A stretch of DNA of 9,875 nucleotides from JAEUKQ01 sp044227605 (GCA_044227605.1 JBGAWJ010000060.1:1-9875); one strand, 5' to 3'; numbered from the stretch's first letter, positions 1-7,125 are shown. Notes: a model not told the origin generated them from the letters alone. Numbers and translations: made by a program.

Positions 1-575
1 AAGCTATCACCTAAGCGTTCGGCATCTTCCCCGGGGATAATCCCCTCATCACGTGCGTCTTGCAACAGTTGCAATCCCTTATGCAGATGCCAGGCTTGCT
101 GCTGGGGCAGGGTGGCCGAGGAGGCAAGGGTTTGATGTTTTTGCAGCAATGGCTTTAAATTGCTGGCGGCTGATTGGTTAACCCCTGCGGCCTCATCAGC
201 TTGTTTCTGCAAGGCCAAGCTGTGGGTTAACAAATCCGCATCCTCCAGCACCTGGCCGGGTAGATATTTGGTACCCGCCAGTTTCTTGCCCTGCATCAGG
301 CTATCCAGCATCAAACTATGGGCGTTGATCAAGGTTGCGGCAGGCTTGGGGGTTAGGGCGGGCAAGGGGGAATGCAGCGTGAAATCATCCATGCCCCCCT
401 CATCCATCCCGCCATCAAAGCCGGTATTGCCCCACCCCGCCGCCTGCCCCCACCCGCTATTGAGGCTAAGGGTGATGCCATTCGGGTTAAAGGGTGAATC
501 CTTAGCCTCCCCCCAGCCTTTACTTGCCGGATCATCCTGGTCCCGGTATTTAGCCCGTTCTTTAAAATCACCCAT
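1..575 (-). CDS. Unrecognised phage late protein, N-terminal 191 residues (runs off left edge)
   Basis: The frame is open from an ATG at 575 to the window edge, so the C-terminus is missing. The start is well supported: GGAGG at 585-581 lies 5 bases before the ATG. The visible part begins MGDFKERAKYRDQDDP. Residues up to about 65 are rich in Gly, Asn, Asp and Trp, with two GGMD motifs near residues 55-62. The rest, from about residue 80, is Ala/Leu/Gln-rich and probably helical. No signal peptide or membrane segment is seen. I do not recognise the family. Its place directly after tail tubular protein B is where T7-like phages encode internal virion (ejection) proteins, so a large internal virion or tail-associated protein is a reasonable inference from position only. 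A terminator-like hairpin and a -10-like hexamer precede it, so it may start a new transcript. Confidence 0.75.
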   Translation of the reverse strand, partial: MGDFKERAKYRDQDDPASKGWGEAKDSPFNPNGITLSLNSGWGQAAGWGNTGFDGGMDEGGMDDFTLHSPLPALTPKPAATLINAHSLMLDSLMQGKKLAGTKYLPGQVLEDADLLTHSLALQKQADEAAGVNQSAASNLKPLLQKHQTLASSATLPQQQAWHLHKGLQLLQDARDEGIIPGEDAERLGDS

Positions 576-637
576 CCTTACCTCCACTCCGGTTGAAAAT
601 ACTTGAATAGGACTGCCATTGAAATCAACATTCGTTC

Positions 638-643
638 ATTATA
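638..643 (-). promoter_or_regulatory. Possible -10 box for the gene starting at 575
   Basis: The minus strand reads TATAAT here, a perfect consensus -10, about 63 bases before the start codon at 575. No recognisable -35 hexamer stands 16-18 bases upstream, so this is weak evidence. It lies just downstream of a terminator-like hairpin, which would make a fresh promoter useful. Confidence 0.25.
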
Positions 644-670
644 TGTTCTTGTTGATGACACAGTTTTTTA

Positions 671-719
671 AAAGAAAAATCCCCTGCCTTCATCATGATA
701 AGCCTGCGGAAGATGAAGG
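671..719 (-). terminator. Terminator-like hairpin after tail tubular protein B
   Basis: CCTTCATC at 687-694 and GATGAAGG at 712-719 form a perfect 8-base-pair stem with a 17-base loop. On the minus strand the stem is followed, after about 7 bases, by a T-rich run (ATTTTTCTTT, 680-671). It lies about 50 bases past the end of the tail protein B gene. The long loop and the spacing before the T run make it weaker than a textbook intrinsic terminator, so partial read-through is likely. The rest of 576-769 shows no gene. Confidence 0.4.
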
Positions 720-769
720 ATTAAGAAAATGATAGGACGATATTCTTCCTGAACAGCTTGATTAAAAAC

Positions 770-2747
770 CTAGCCATCCATGGTGGTGATCTGCGGTACA
801 ATGGCTAATATCGTCATCGGCAAGGGTTGTTGCTGCCGTACCNNNNNNNNNNCGCTTATCCCCGCTAAATAACGGGGGGCTTTGATCCATGGGCATGCCG
901 CTGTCGCGGAAGGGTATCTCTTCCAAATAATGGGGATCAAACCCCAAACTGCCACCTAAACTATCCAACAATTTAACGGTTGCCCGGGTAATCCGCTTGG
1001 GTTTACCTTGGGCTGACCCTTCGGCTGATCCCGCCTCTAGATCAAGGGTTTCCAGGACACTTTCATATGGCAAGCCAATATGGATTAGCCGGGCCGGGCG
1101 ATCCAACGTTACCTGGCCGCCGGGTTCCACGGTTTTATCGGGGTGGGTGCCGCCATCGGCCAGTATCTGCACCCTTTGCCCCACCAAATGGTCAAGCCCT
1201 CGAATATGCAGGGTTGCCGCCCCTTCATAAGTCAAGCCGCAATCTACAAAAAAAGCACTTTTGGTGTCGGTTGAATGATTGGGCAAAAATTCGCTTTCCA
1301 TGACCTCAATCATTTGTAGCGCCTCATCCCCCACCCCGCGTTTAACCGCCAGCCATAATTCATCCTGGCTAATACCCGCAATGGTCGCTATCGACATAAC
1401 CCGCACATCCTGCCCCCCCAACCTGTGGCGGTGCCAACCCACCACCTCCTGCTCACGCAAATAGGTTAGACCCAACAACCCCCCATCCGCCAATGTTACC
1501 CACAATACCGCCCAGGGTTCCTGTTGGAAGGCAATTTCTGTAATGCCACCTTGTGTCAAATGACGGGAGAGCAAGGTCATTTCAGGGGCGGCCAGCCCGT
1601 CACTGTCCAGGCTGTAGGCGCTTTCATATAATTTGCGCCCCGCCCGCTGCACGAACAGCACCGCCTGGTTAATCCGCACCGCCATCTGATCAGCTGAACC
1701 CACCGTGCTTTCCCGCCGTACCGTGATATTATCAGGCGTTAAGGCCTCATTGAGGGTGGAGGCGCGCACCGAAAACTCACCGCCCACCGTGCCTACCGCT
1801 AAGGTTTTGCCAGCACTTAACCAGCGGATGGCGTTGACCCGGTCATCCGAGATGGTAAAATTCAGGGAATTATCCGCTAGCACCTTGCTGTCACGGGTGG
1901 ATGGCGCGAAATTTTCATAATCACCCGCCATCGAGGCCCACAAGGTTTGCGGCTGTTTGCGCGTGCCTGCAAAAAACAACCGTTCCTCATAAAAGGTAAC
2001 GCAGGATGGCCAGCCATTCCCCTGATCCCACGCCCCTAACCGCCAATTTTTGGTGGCCGTTGCCGCATTAAAATTACTTTTAACGGTTACCGTCACTACC
2101 TTGGTACTGCTGACCGCGGTGATTTTGGCCCAACCCCAAATATCAGCATGCTGCAACCGCACCATCCGGCCCACATCGGTTGGCACAAACACATCGTTCG
2201 TGGCAGTGATTGTGGTGGTGCCGCTAGTCGCCGCGGGTTGCAGGGTGGTGTCGCTGATATTGATTTCCCTATAAGGCCCATCGCTGCTTTCAAGGGGCGT
2301 CAATTGCCAATTGGTATGGCTCAGGCGTGATAATTTATGCGGCTGATATAGCGGGTGGCATAGATAGAGCACATCCGCCGATTGCGCCCATTTTAGCCCC
2401 GCCAAATGCTCGGCCTTGTAAGGTGTTGCGATCTCAACCGGTATGCCCGGCATGGTTTCAATGCGGCCACGGTCTTTATAAAAGCGGAAATAATTGCCCC
2501 CGGCTTCAATCATATAGGCCTGGGTGGTTGAATATTCAAAAGGGATCAGGCGCATTGGTTCCATATTTTTGGCCAGCGCCACAAAGCGCGTGCCCGGGCG
2601 GCGGGTGGCCGCCCCTTGCGGCAGCGGGATAAAATTTAACAGGGTGCGGCAGGCATTTTGGTATTTGGGCAAATCCACCCGCCCATACAGGCTGGGCGAC
2701 CATTCGCCCGCATTAAAGGTTGTGAAAATCGGTGATATACGCGGCAT
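770..2747 (-). CDS. Tail tubular protein B (T7 gp12-like), interrupted by an assembly gap
   Basis: This is the large subunit of the short-tail tube or nozzle in T7-like phages, built onto the tail protein A ring. The N-terminus (FTTFNAGEWSPSLYGRVD) and the run LNFIPLPQGAATRRPGTRF are typical of the family. I place the start at the ATG at 2747 because AAGGGGG stands 5 bases upstream and the protein then begins MPRISPIFTTF, as homologues do. An in-frame ATG at 2774, one base after the preceding stop, has no ribosome site. About 631 codons precede the N run at 843-852; the last codon before it is CGN, arginine in any case. After the gap, the frame stopping at 770 gives PLPMTILAIVPQ, the usual family C-terminus. 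The frame forced by exactly 10 N stops at 762 and gives an unrelated tail. Family assignment is firm; the exact end depends on closing the gap. Confidence 0.9.
843..852. other. Assembly gap (10 N) inside the tail tubular protein B gene
   Basis: Ten N bases break the reading frame near the 3' end of the tail protein B gene. The upstream side ends in GDKR and the downstream side resumes with VRQQQPLPM. Joining these in frame needs a true gap length divisible by three, so 10 is a placeholder. Confidence 0.97.
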
Positions 2748-2775
2748 AAGACCCCCTTGATGTTCATCGGACATG

Positions 2776-3351
2776 TTAGCGGCGGCTATTCAGCCATTCA
2801 TCGGCCTCAATCATATCAGCACGACCCTCCTGCGCGTCCATGGCGCGCGCTTCCTGCAGGGCTTCGCGGTAATGACTGCGCATGGTTTCAATCCGGCTGG
2901 CACTTTCGGTCAAGTTGCCCGCTAAATAAATAGCTAGGCGGGCGGAAATCGCCTCGGCCAACAACGGGTCAAACTGGTTCGGATCCAAGACCTGACCGAT
3001 ATAGAGAAGCGGCAAAGGCGGCGGGTAATCGGTTAGCAAGCGGCGCCCTTCAATCCGGTAATCATCGCCTGCCATCACCTGATATACCCGTAAACAAGCC
3101 GCTGGCTCAGGCCCCGTTGGCAGTTGATACTGGAACCGGTAGCCAAACATTGGCACCGTGGCCAAGGCTGGCAATAAAGCGCGACACATCGCTGAATTCC
3201 AAGGATAGGCGCGCAACACCGTATCGCGCACCCCTTCATAATTACGTTGGCAGAGACGGGCGGCCTTGCTGTCATCAGCCAGCGAAGTGATGGGATCAGC
3301 CCCCAATAAATCAAGCGCCCGGTTACAAATGGCAACAATGGATAAAGACAT
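2776..3351 (-). CDS. Tail tubular protein A (T7 gp11-like head-tail adaptor)
   Basis: It encodes 191 residues, close to the T7 gp11 length (about 196). This protein forms the ring that joins the portal to the tail nozzle and is the gatekeeper of the short tail. The N-terminus is diagnostic: ICNRALDLLGADPITSL, then DDSKAARLCQRNYEGVRD and VLRAYPWNSA (about residues 8-54). The C-terminal half is helical and ends in EADEWLNSRR. The start at 3351 has GAGG 5 bases upstream. The stop is 28 bases before the favoured start of tail protein B, so the two are cotranscribed. On its 5' side the usual neighbour, the capsid module, is about 2.5 kb away because cargo genes intervene, so this gene either needs its own promoter or relies on read-through. 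Confidence 0.92.
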   Translation of the reverse strand: MSLSIVAICNRALDLLGADPITSLADDSKAARLCQRNYEGVRDTVLRAYPWNSAMCRALLPALATVPMFGYRFQYQLPTGPEPAACLRVYQVMAGDDYRIEGRRLLTDYPPPLPLLYIGQVLDPNQFDPLLAEAISARLAIYLAGNLTESASRIETMRSHYREALQEARAMDAQEGRADMIEADEWLNSRR

Positions 3352-3362
3352 GGAACCTCGCT

Positions 3363-3391
3363 ATATAATGCGGTTAGGATGGGATTGTTAA
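3363..3391 (-). promoter_or_regulatory. Possible weak promoter for the tail A/tail B pair
   Basis: The minus strand has TTAACA at 3391-3386, a 17-base spacer, and TTATAT at 3368-3363, just upstream of the tail protein A start at 3351. The -35 is close to consensus but the -10 is poor, and the implied transcript start leaves a very short leader. It is suggested mainly because cargo genes separate this pair from the rest of the late operon. Confidence 0.22.
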
Positions 3392-3627
3392 GGATTGGTT
3401 ATTTTGTAAAAACTGTTATCAAGCCGCCTTGTTTTTTAAAAAGATGATAGGCATGATGGAGTCACCAGAACTTTAAAAGGCACGCAACCGGCAAAAGCAC
3501 ATGGATCAACCACTTACTTCTGCACAGGCTGTAGGCAAACCTGCCTCAGCCGTTACCCCAGGCAAAAAGCCGCCCGCCTTTATCCGAGGGGTATCAAGGC
3601 TTTCTATCCCTGATTTTCTTGGTGATT

Positions 3628-3861
3628 ATGACGGGCTTGTATCGGGTGGATTGGGTCAGGCGCTTGGCGGTTTTTTTGACCCTGTTGGCCTTGGTAGGCC
3701 TGTTTTATGGCGTCAGGGTTTTGACTTTGCGTTTCTCATTAGCAGGGGTGCTTGTTTTGATGCTGCGGGGATCCCATTGGCTGAACCCAACCCTATACCC
3801 CAGTGATGATTGCTGGCGGCGTTCCAATAATAGCCTTATCGCTTACCCCTCTTATCCTTAA
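3628..3861 (+). CDS. Possible small membrane protein or gene remnant
   Basis: The frame from the ATG at 3628 gives 77 residues with two hydrophobic stretches (about residues 12-28 and 31-47) and a polar C-terminal tail containing HWLNPTLYPSDDCW. The same frame is open back to 3535 and stays hydrophobic (FLSLIFLVIM) before the ATG, but holds no ATG there; TTG and GTG are available at 3619 and 3622. There is no clear ribosome site. A different frame open from the ATG at 3501 gives a polar, Pro/Ala-rich N-terminus. A one-base shift near 3615-3625 would join the two into one protein of about 120 residues with an N-tail then helices. So this may be a frameshifted gene, a sequencing error or chance. 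I recognise no family. The next plus-strand gene starts 102 bases downstream. Confidence 0.3.
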   Translation: MTGLYRVDWVRRLAVFLTLLALVGLFYGVRVLTLRFSLAGVLVLMLRGSHWLNPTLYPSDDCWRRSNNSLIAYPSYP

Positions 3862-3876
3862 CTGTCCAACATCCTG

Positions 3877-3906
3877 TTGATATTGTGCTGCATCCCGTGC
3901 TATCCT
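3877..3906 (+). promoter_or_regulatory. Possible promoter for the 278-residue membrane protein gene
   Basis: TTGATA at 3877-3882 (5 of 6 consensus bases) is followed by an 18-base spacer and TATCCT at 3901-3906 (4 of 6). The implied transcript would start about 50 bases before the ATG at 3964. Plausible by position only. Confidence 0.3.
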
Positions 3907-3963
3907 GCCAGCTCTTTACCTATGTTAATAGCCAAGTAAGGATGCGAAATAAGGCAAAGATAG

Positions 3964-4800
3964 ATGAGCAAGCAAGAAAAACCACCTATCAGCCCGCATT
4001 GGCGACGCCTGGATAAAAGCAGCAGTGTTGTGGGCCGCACTTCCGGCAGGCCAGCTGCCGCAATTTCCCGCACGAACACAATAACCCCGCCTAACCCAAA
4101 TTCGCCCAGCGACCAGCTAGATAAAGCCCCATCCATACCGCAACCTTTGCCTGCGGCCGCATCAAAACAAAATCCTATCTTATCAGATCAGCCCTTCTGG
4201 CAACATATTCCGGTGTTTTCATCCCTCATTCCCCTATGGCTAAGGATGTCGAAATGGGTCATGAACAGTTTTGTGAAAGACGAAGCAAAACCCGCCACCC
4301 AACCCCAAAACCACGATGAATATGATCAGCTGCTGGCCAAATTATGGGTCAAGATAAAAGCGGTTTTGTTTTGGGGAACAGGGGCTTTTCTAGTTATTTT
4401 ACCATTTCGTTGGATCCTTGGCCAAACTAACTTGATGAAAAAATCTATTGTGGGTGGTGTGTCCAACCACCTGGATACCAAAAAACCCTCTGCTATCCCT
4501 TCATGGATCAAGGAAATCCTATTGATTGTAGTGGGCACCCTTTTATTACCGCTGTACCTGCGCGAAAAAATTATGTTGGGTATGTTCAAGGGCCTATGGC
4601 TTGCCACCAAACAAACCTTTCTCTTTGGCACGCGCTTTTGCCTGTGTTTCCCCTTGGCCGTATTTTTGGCCATCCTGCTAACTGGCCCCGACTGGCCGTC
4701 CCCTGACGACGGATACCTTAACCCAATGAACTATTCGAATGTTTATCAATGGTGGCGGGCGGTTCAGTATAGTGAGGGTTTACGGATCAATCGTTTTTAA
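3964..4800 (+). CDS. Hypothetical membrane protein, 278 residues, about three helices
   Basis: I do not recognise the family. Residues 1-75 are polar and rich in Pro, Ser and Asn, with basic residues and no signal peptide, so this part is probably cytoplasmic and disordered. Strong hydrophobic segments lie at about 132-152, 184-199 and 222-241, with a weaker one near 83-100. A short polar tail ends in RINRF. The start has no strong Shine-Dalgarno sequence (AAGG is about 12 bases upstream). The gene lies opposite to the late structural genes and converges on the Panacea-linked membrane gene ending at 4850, 49 bases away. Its base composition is nearer to the structural genes than that of the other cargo genes. 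By position it is a cargo (moron) gene; superinfection exclusion is a common role for prophage membrane proteins, but nothing here proves it. Confidence 0.65.
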   Translation: MSKQEKPPISPHWRRLDKSSSVVGRTSGRPAAAISRTNTITPPNPNSPSDQLDKAPSIPQPLPAAASKQNPILSDQPFWQHIPVFSSLIPLWLRMSKWVMNSFVKDEAKPATQPQNHDEYDQLLAKLWVKIKAVLFWGTGAFLVILPFRWILGQTNLMKKSIVGGVSNHLDTKKPSAIPSWIKEILLIVVGTLLLPLYLREKIMLGMFKGLWLATKQTFLFGTRFCLCFPLAVFLAILLTGPDWPSPDDGYLNPMNYSNVYQWWRAVQYSEGLRINRF

Positions 4801-4819
4801 AAGTTAAAATTTTTATGTG

Positions 4820-4839
4820 CGGCCCTCAATGTTTGGCCG
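4820..4839. terminator. Weak hairpin between converging genes
   Basis: CGGCC at 4820-4824 and GGCCG at 4835-4839 form a 5-base-pair stem with a 10-base loop. It sits between a plus-strand gene ending at 4800 and a minus-strand gene ending at 4850. Neither side has a clean T run, so it would be at best a weak bidirectional terminator. Confidence 0.22.
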
Positions 4840-4849
4840 ATCCTTTAGG

Positions 4850-5215
4850 CTAAGGTTTATGTTGATCAGGAAACAAATATTTAATAATTGCCCATAACAT
4901 GGCAATAATATTGGCGGTTGTGGTGGTTAATAAAGCAATTAAAACTGAATCCGATAAATTTTTCATCCAACCAAAACCAACGCATAAAATAATCGCCATT
5001 ACAAAATATAACCACCCAAAAACGATAAATAAAACAAAACGATACGTAACGCCTCGATGCTTCAGTTTTTGTTCATCTTCCCGGTATTTCTGTTCAAAAA
5101 CCCTCTTTTCCTGTTCTACCTTTTCATCATTGGTAGATGAGGAAAAGGAAATATGGTCAGGAATCCTGGTAAGATCAGATCCAAAGGTCAGATGATTGGG
5201 ATTTCTTTTATCCAT
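4850..5215 (-). CDS. Two-helix membrane protein, candidate toxin partner of the Panacea protein
   Basis: It encodes 121 residues. Residues 1-28 are polar. About 29-54 is highly charged and likely coiled-coil (EKVEQEKRVFEQKYREDEQK). Helices lie at about 57-81 and 88-115, and the second contains LLTTTTANIIAML then KYLFP. No signal peptide is seen. The ATG overlaps the end of the upstream Panacea gene by 8 bases (ATGGATAA) and has no ribosome site of its own, so translation is probably coupled and the two products made in fixed proportion. Panacea antitoxins are known to pair with many unrelated toxins, and membrane-active partners are plausible, so I infer a toxin-antitoxin pair. I recognise no named toxin domain. 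Alternatives are a membrane anchor or an exclusion protein. The gene is AT-rich compared with the structural genes, which suggests acquisition. Confidence 0.75.
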   Translation of the reverse strand: MDKRNPNHLTFGSDLTRIPDHISFSSSTNDEKVEQEKRVFEQKYREDEQKLKHRGVTYRFVLFIVFGWLYFVMAIILCVGFGWMKNLSDSVLIALLTTTTANIIAMLWAIIKYLFPDQHKP

Positions 5216-5684
5216 TTACCGGAACTTTTTGGGCTTCAAAATGTTTGGCAATGGTATCGTTGGGAACATCCAACCCCTTGGGCAAGGATCCGGCATATTC
5301 AGCGGTGGCCAGATCCCAAGGTGAACCCTCTTCATGAGTTAGGGTTGACAATTGAGAAGCCGTAAATCCCCCATAGACATTCCAGATTTTCTGAATCAGA
5401 TCTTTAACGTCTTGTGGCAGAATTTTTTGATTGCGCATCACAGCATTAGGAATAATTGGCCGGCTGCCGTATTTTTTATATTCCTCATACAGCGACGGAA
5501 TCACCGGCCCATATTGCCAAGCCTCTATTGTTTCATCCAACAATGGTTTGTTCGTCAAGCCCAGATGCCAACCATGCGCAAAATACACCAGCTTTTGCAA
5601 TTTCATATGCGATAAATGTTCGCCGTTTTCATCGGCGATTTTCACAAATTCCTGAGCGATATCCAATGCACTATAGGTTTTCAT
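5208..5684 (-). CDS. Panacea-domain (DUF4065, SocA-like) protein, probable antitoxin
   Basis: It encodes 158 residues, a normal single-domain length. Family motifs are clear: MKLQKLVYFAHGWHL (about 27-41), EAWQYGPVIPSLYEEYKKYG (about 55-74) and LSTLTHEEGSPW (about 112-123). In Caulobacter, SocA of this family is a proteolytic adaptor that delivers the toxin SocB to ClpXP; other Panacea proteins neutralise unrelated toxins directly. I choose the ATG at 5684 because AAGGA lies 10 bases upstream and the protein then starts MKTYSALDIA like its relatives. A GTG at 5693 is also in frame, but the same ribosome site would be only 1 base from it. The 8-base overlap with the downstream membrane gene marks a two-gene operon. 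A promoter-like sequence lies upstream, after the hairpin that closes the capsid module. The domain call is firm; the antitoxin role is inferred from family and context. Confidence 0.9.
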   Translation of the reverse strand: MKTYSALDIAQEFVKIADENGEHLSHMKLQKLVYFAHGWHLGLTNKPLLDETIEAWQYGPVIPSLYEEYKKYGSRPIIPNAVMRNQKILPQDVKDLIQKIWNVYGGFTASQLSTLTHEEGSPWDLATAEYAGSLPKGLDVPNDTIAKHFEAQKVPVNG

Positions 5685-5739
5685 TACCAACACATCCTTA
5701 AAAATCCAACCCTAAAATTGTCCCATTCTTACGTTATCT

Positions 5740-5768
5740 TATATAATCTATCTTCCTATATTTGACAA
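5740..5768 (-). promoter_or_regulatory. Promoter for the Panacea operon, with possible operator
   Basis: The minus strand has TTGTCA at 5768-5763 (5 of 6 to consensus), a 17-base spacer, and TATATA at 5745-5740, in an AT-rich stretch about 55 bases before the Panacea start. An inverted repeat, TATCTT at 5749-5754 and AAGATA at 5767-5772, overlaps the -35 and spacer and could be an operator for autoregulation, though 6-base arms in AT-rich DNA may be chance. Confidence 0.5.
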
Positions 5769-5797
5769 GATATATGAGAACATAATCAAAACAAGTA

Positions 5798-5821
5798 GGT
5801 GGGGCAGTTTCCTGTCCCACC
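5798..5821 (-). terminator. Strong hairpin at the end of the capsid module
   Basis: On the minus strand GGTGGGACAG (5821-5812) pairs with CTGCCCCACC (5807-5798) in a 10-base-pair stem with one G-U pair, closed by a GAAA tetraloop of the stable GNRA type. It lies 10 bases after the end of the gene at 5832. The following bases (TACTTGTTTTG) are only moderately T-rich, so it may be a leaky terminator, an mRNA 3' end stabiliser, or both. Leakiness would let late transcription continue into the tail genes. Confidence 0.5.
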
Positions 5822-5831
5822 CTTTACCCCG

Positions 5832-6257
5832 TTAATCTAGCGTGTAAAACAACTGCAAGCGCAAGACCCCACCAACCGGCAAGGCATTAGCGCCCACCGT
5901 GATGATCACGATCTCTTCCCCATTTAAGGCTTCGCCCACATTTTGGGTGTTGCCAAACAAGGTTGGGATGTCGGCCACGGTTAAGGTGGCCGCTGTCTGA
6001 TATTTGGCTGGTTTGCCGCTGATACCCACCGCCAGGGTGCTGATACCAAGTGCGGTATCGCTGGTCAACACCCCGTAAAGCAGGCGGGCGCCACACGGCA
6101 AGAACCCCGCCTCAATCACATCGCCAACCGCTTGGCCGATGAGCGTGATTTTTTCATTAAAACAGCGCACCCGTCCACCCACATCCCCCACTTCGGGCAT
6201 GGTTTGCGGCCGTAAATTACGCAGTTTGTTCATCTGATATCCATATGATTTTGCCAT
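5832..6257 (-). CDS. Hypothetical phage head protein, 141 residues (possible decoration protein)
   Basis: I choose the ATG at 6257, giving MAKSYGYQMNKL. AAGGAG overlaps the last codons of the capsid gene and lies 10 bases upstream, and the gap to the capsid stop is 7 bases. Longer in-frame starts would run into the capsid gene. The protein has few charged residues and many Gly, Val, Thr and Leu, with alternating hydrophobic stretches such as EEIVIITVGANALPVGG (about 104-120), so it looks beta-rich. No membrane helix, signal peptide or catalytic motif is seen. Tight coupling to the capsid gene suggests a product needed in comparable amount, such as a head decoration or cement protein, but this rests on position and composition only. 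Expression is probably as part of the capsid transcript that ends at the hairpin at 5798-5821. Confidence 0.8.
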   Translation of the reverse strand: MAKSYGYQMNKLRNLRPQTMPEVGDVGGRVRCFNEKITLIGQAVGDVIEAGFLPCGARLLYGVLTSDTALGISTLAVGISGKPAKYQTAATLTVADIPTLFGNTQNVGEALNGEEIVIITVGANALPVGGVLRLQLFYTLD

Positions 6258-6264
6258 AATCCCT

Positions 6265-7125
6265 CTACTCCTTACAGGCGATTTCGATGATTTTTTGCTC
6301 TTCCATCCGGCTGGCCCCGCAAGATAAGCAGGCATAGACATAGGTGGAGAAGCTTTTATCGGGACGCGGGGCAATTTGGCCCTGCATATCCTGGCCAACC
6401 GCCACCAGCAAGCCATTTTGCGCCCAGGCGATTACCTGCCTGTCCCCCGCCCCATCTTTAGGCAGGCGCTGCGTGGTGATGAACTTAAAGCCCATGAAGC
6501 TGTCAATCTGCCCCTGAACCAAGGCTTTCACCGTATTGTAATCGGATGATTTAACCTCGGTCGTGTTCAGCAAATTGGTGATTTGCCGGGCCGTGACCGC
6601 AATATAACGCGGCTCATCGGGGTCAACCTCAGCAGAGTCAAGCTTTTCCTTGGCTTCAAATAATTTCACTAAGGTCAAGCCGGTGGCAGCTACGGCAATT
6701 TTCTGCGATGCGGGCAAGGGCACAATCACAGAGCCGTTTTTACCGGTGTAAGACGTGCCCAAGGCCGCATCAATAATCACATCATCCATCCGCCTGCCCA
6801 GCGACCACATGGCCGATTGCAGGTAATTAGATGCCGGATCAACGAGCAAGCGGACTTTATCTGGTTTATCCACCATATCGCCCCATTCAAAATCACGCTG
6901 GTTGACCCGACGTCTGCTGTGCGGTGTGGAAATCAACGGGCTATCACCGTGGCGGGCAGTTTTTTCCTGGGCTTCGGTCGCACCGATTTGGTCGAAATAA
7001 CATTCCTCACCGGTTAGTGATTCCTGACGCACCAGGGCGCGCAAGCGCGAACCTTTTTGCTGCACCAAATATTGCAAGGTGCTGCTATATTGCTTCACAA
7101 AAGCTGTATCAACTTGAAAACTCAT
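6265..7125 (-). CDS. Major capsid protein
   Basis: It encodes 286 residues. The sequence fits the phage capsid family seen in many podovirus-like prophages: the N-terminus MSFQVDTAFVKQYSSTLQYL, a segment SRRRVNQRDFEWGDMVDK (about 70-87) where homologues carry the same conserved charged run, DPASNYLQSAMWSLGRRMDD (about 96-115), and a C-terminus typical of the family, ASRMEEQKIIEI. Many copies build the icosahedral shell around the scaffold. The ATG at 7125 is chosen because GGAGG lies 5 bases upstream; an in-frame ATG at 7161 lacks this. The stop at 6265 is 7 bases before the next gene. Its expected upstream neighbour, the scaffold gene, is displaced by about 1 kb by the plus-strand gene at 7431-8087 and a hairpin-rich leader. 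The family call is strong from motif and synteny, without a search. Confidence 0.9.
   Translation of the reverse strand: MSFQVDTAFVKQYSSTLQYLVQQKGSRLRALVRQESLTGEECYFDQIGATEAQEKTARHGDSPLISTPHSRRRVNQRDFEWGDMVDKPDKVRLLVDPASNYLQSAMWSLGRRMDDVIIDAALGTSYTGKNGSVIVPLPASQKIAVAATGLTLVKLFEAKEKLDSAEVDPDEPRYIAVTARQITNLLNTTEVKSSDYNTVKALVQGQIDSFMGFKFITTQRLPKDGAGDRQVIAWAQNGLLVAVGQDMQGQIAPRPDKSFSTYVYACLSCGASRMEEQKIIEIACKE

Noticed and set aside
160..606. Plus-strand reading frame opposite the unrecognised late gene
   Set aside because: It mirrors the minus-strand gene, which has a strong ribosome site and continues off the edge; the plus-strand product has no coding character.
2747..2774. N-terminal extension of tail protein B to the ATG at 2774
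   Set aside because: There is no ribosome site, whereas the ATG at 2747 has AAGGGGG at good spacing and gives the usual family N-terminus.
3421..3438. CAAG-CCGC-CTTG hairpin followed by six T on the plus strand
   Set aside because: The stem is only 4 base pairs and no plus-strand gene ends before it.
3900..4136. Minus-strand hydrophobic frame opposite the 278-residue gene
   Set aside because: It is the complement of the proline-rich N-tail, has no start signal, and its hydrophobicity is an artefact of the opposite strand.
6258..6416. Upstream extension of the 141-residue protein to 6416
   Set aside because: It would lie almost wholly inside the capsid gene in another frame; the ATG at 6257 has a good ribosome site.
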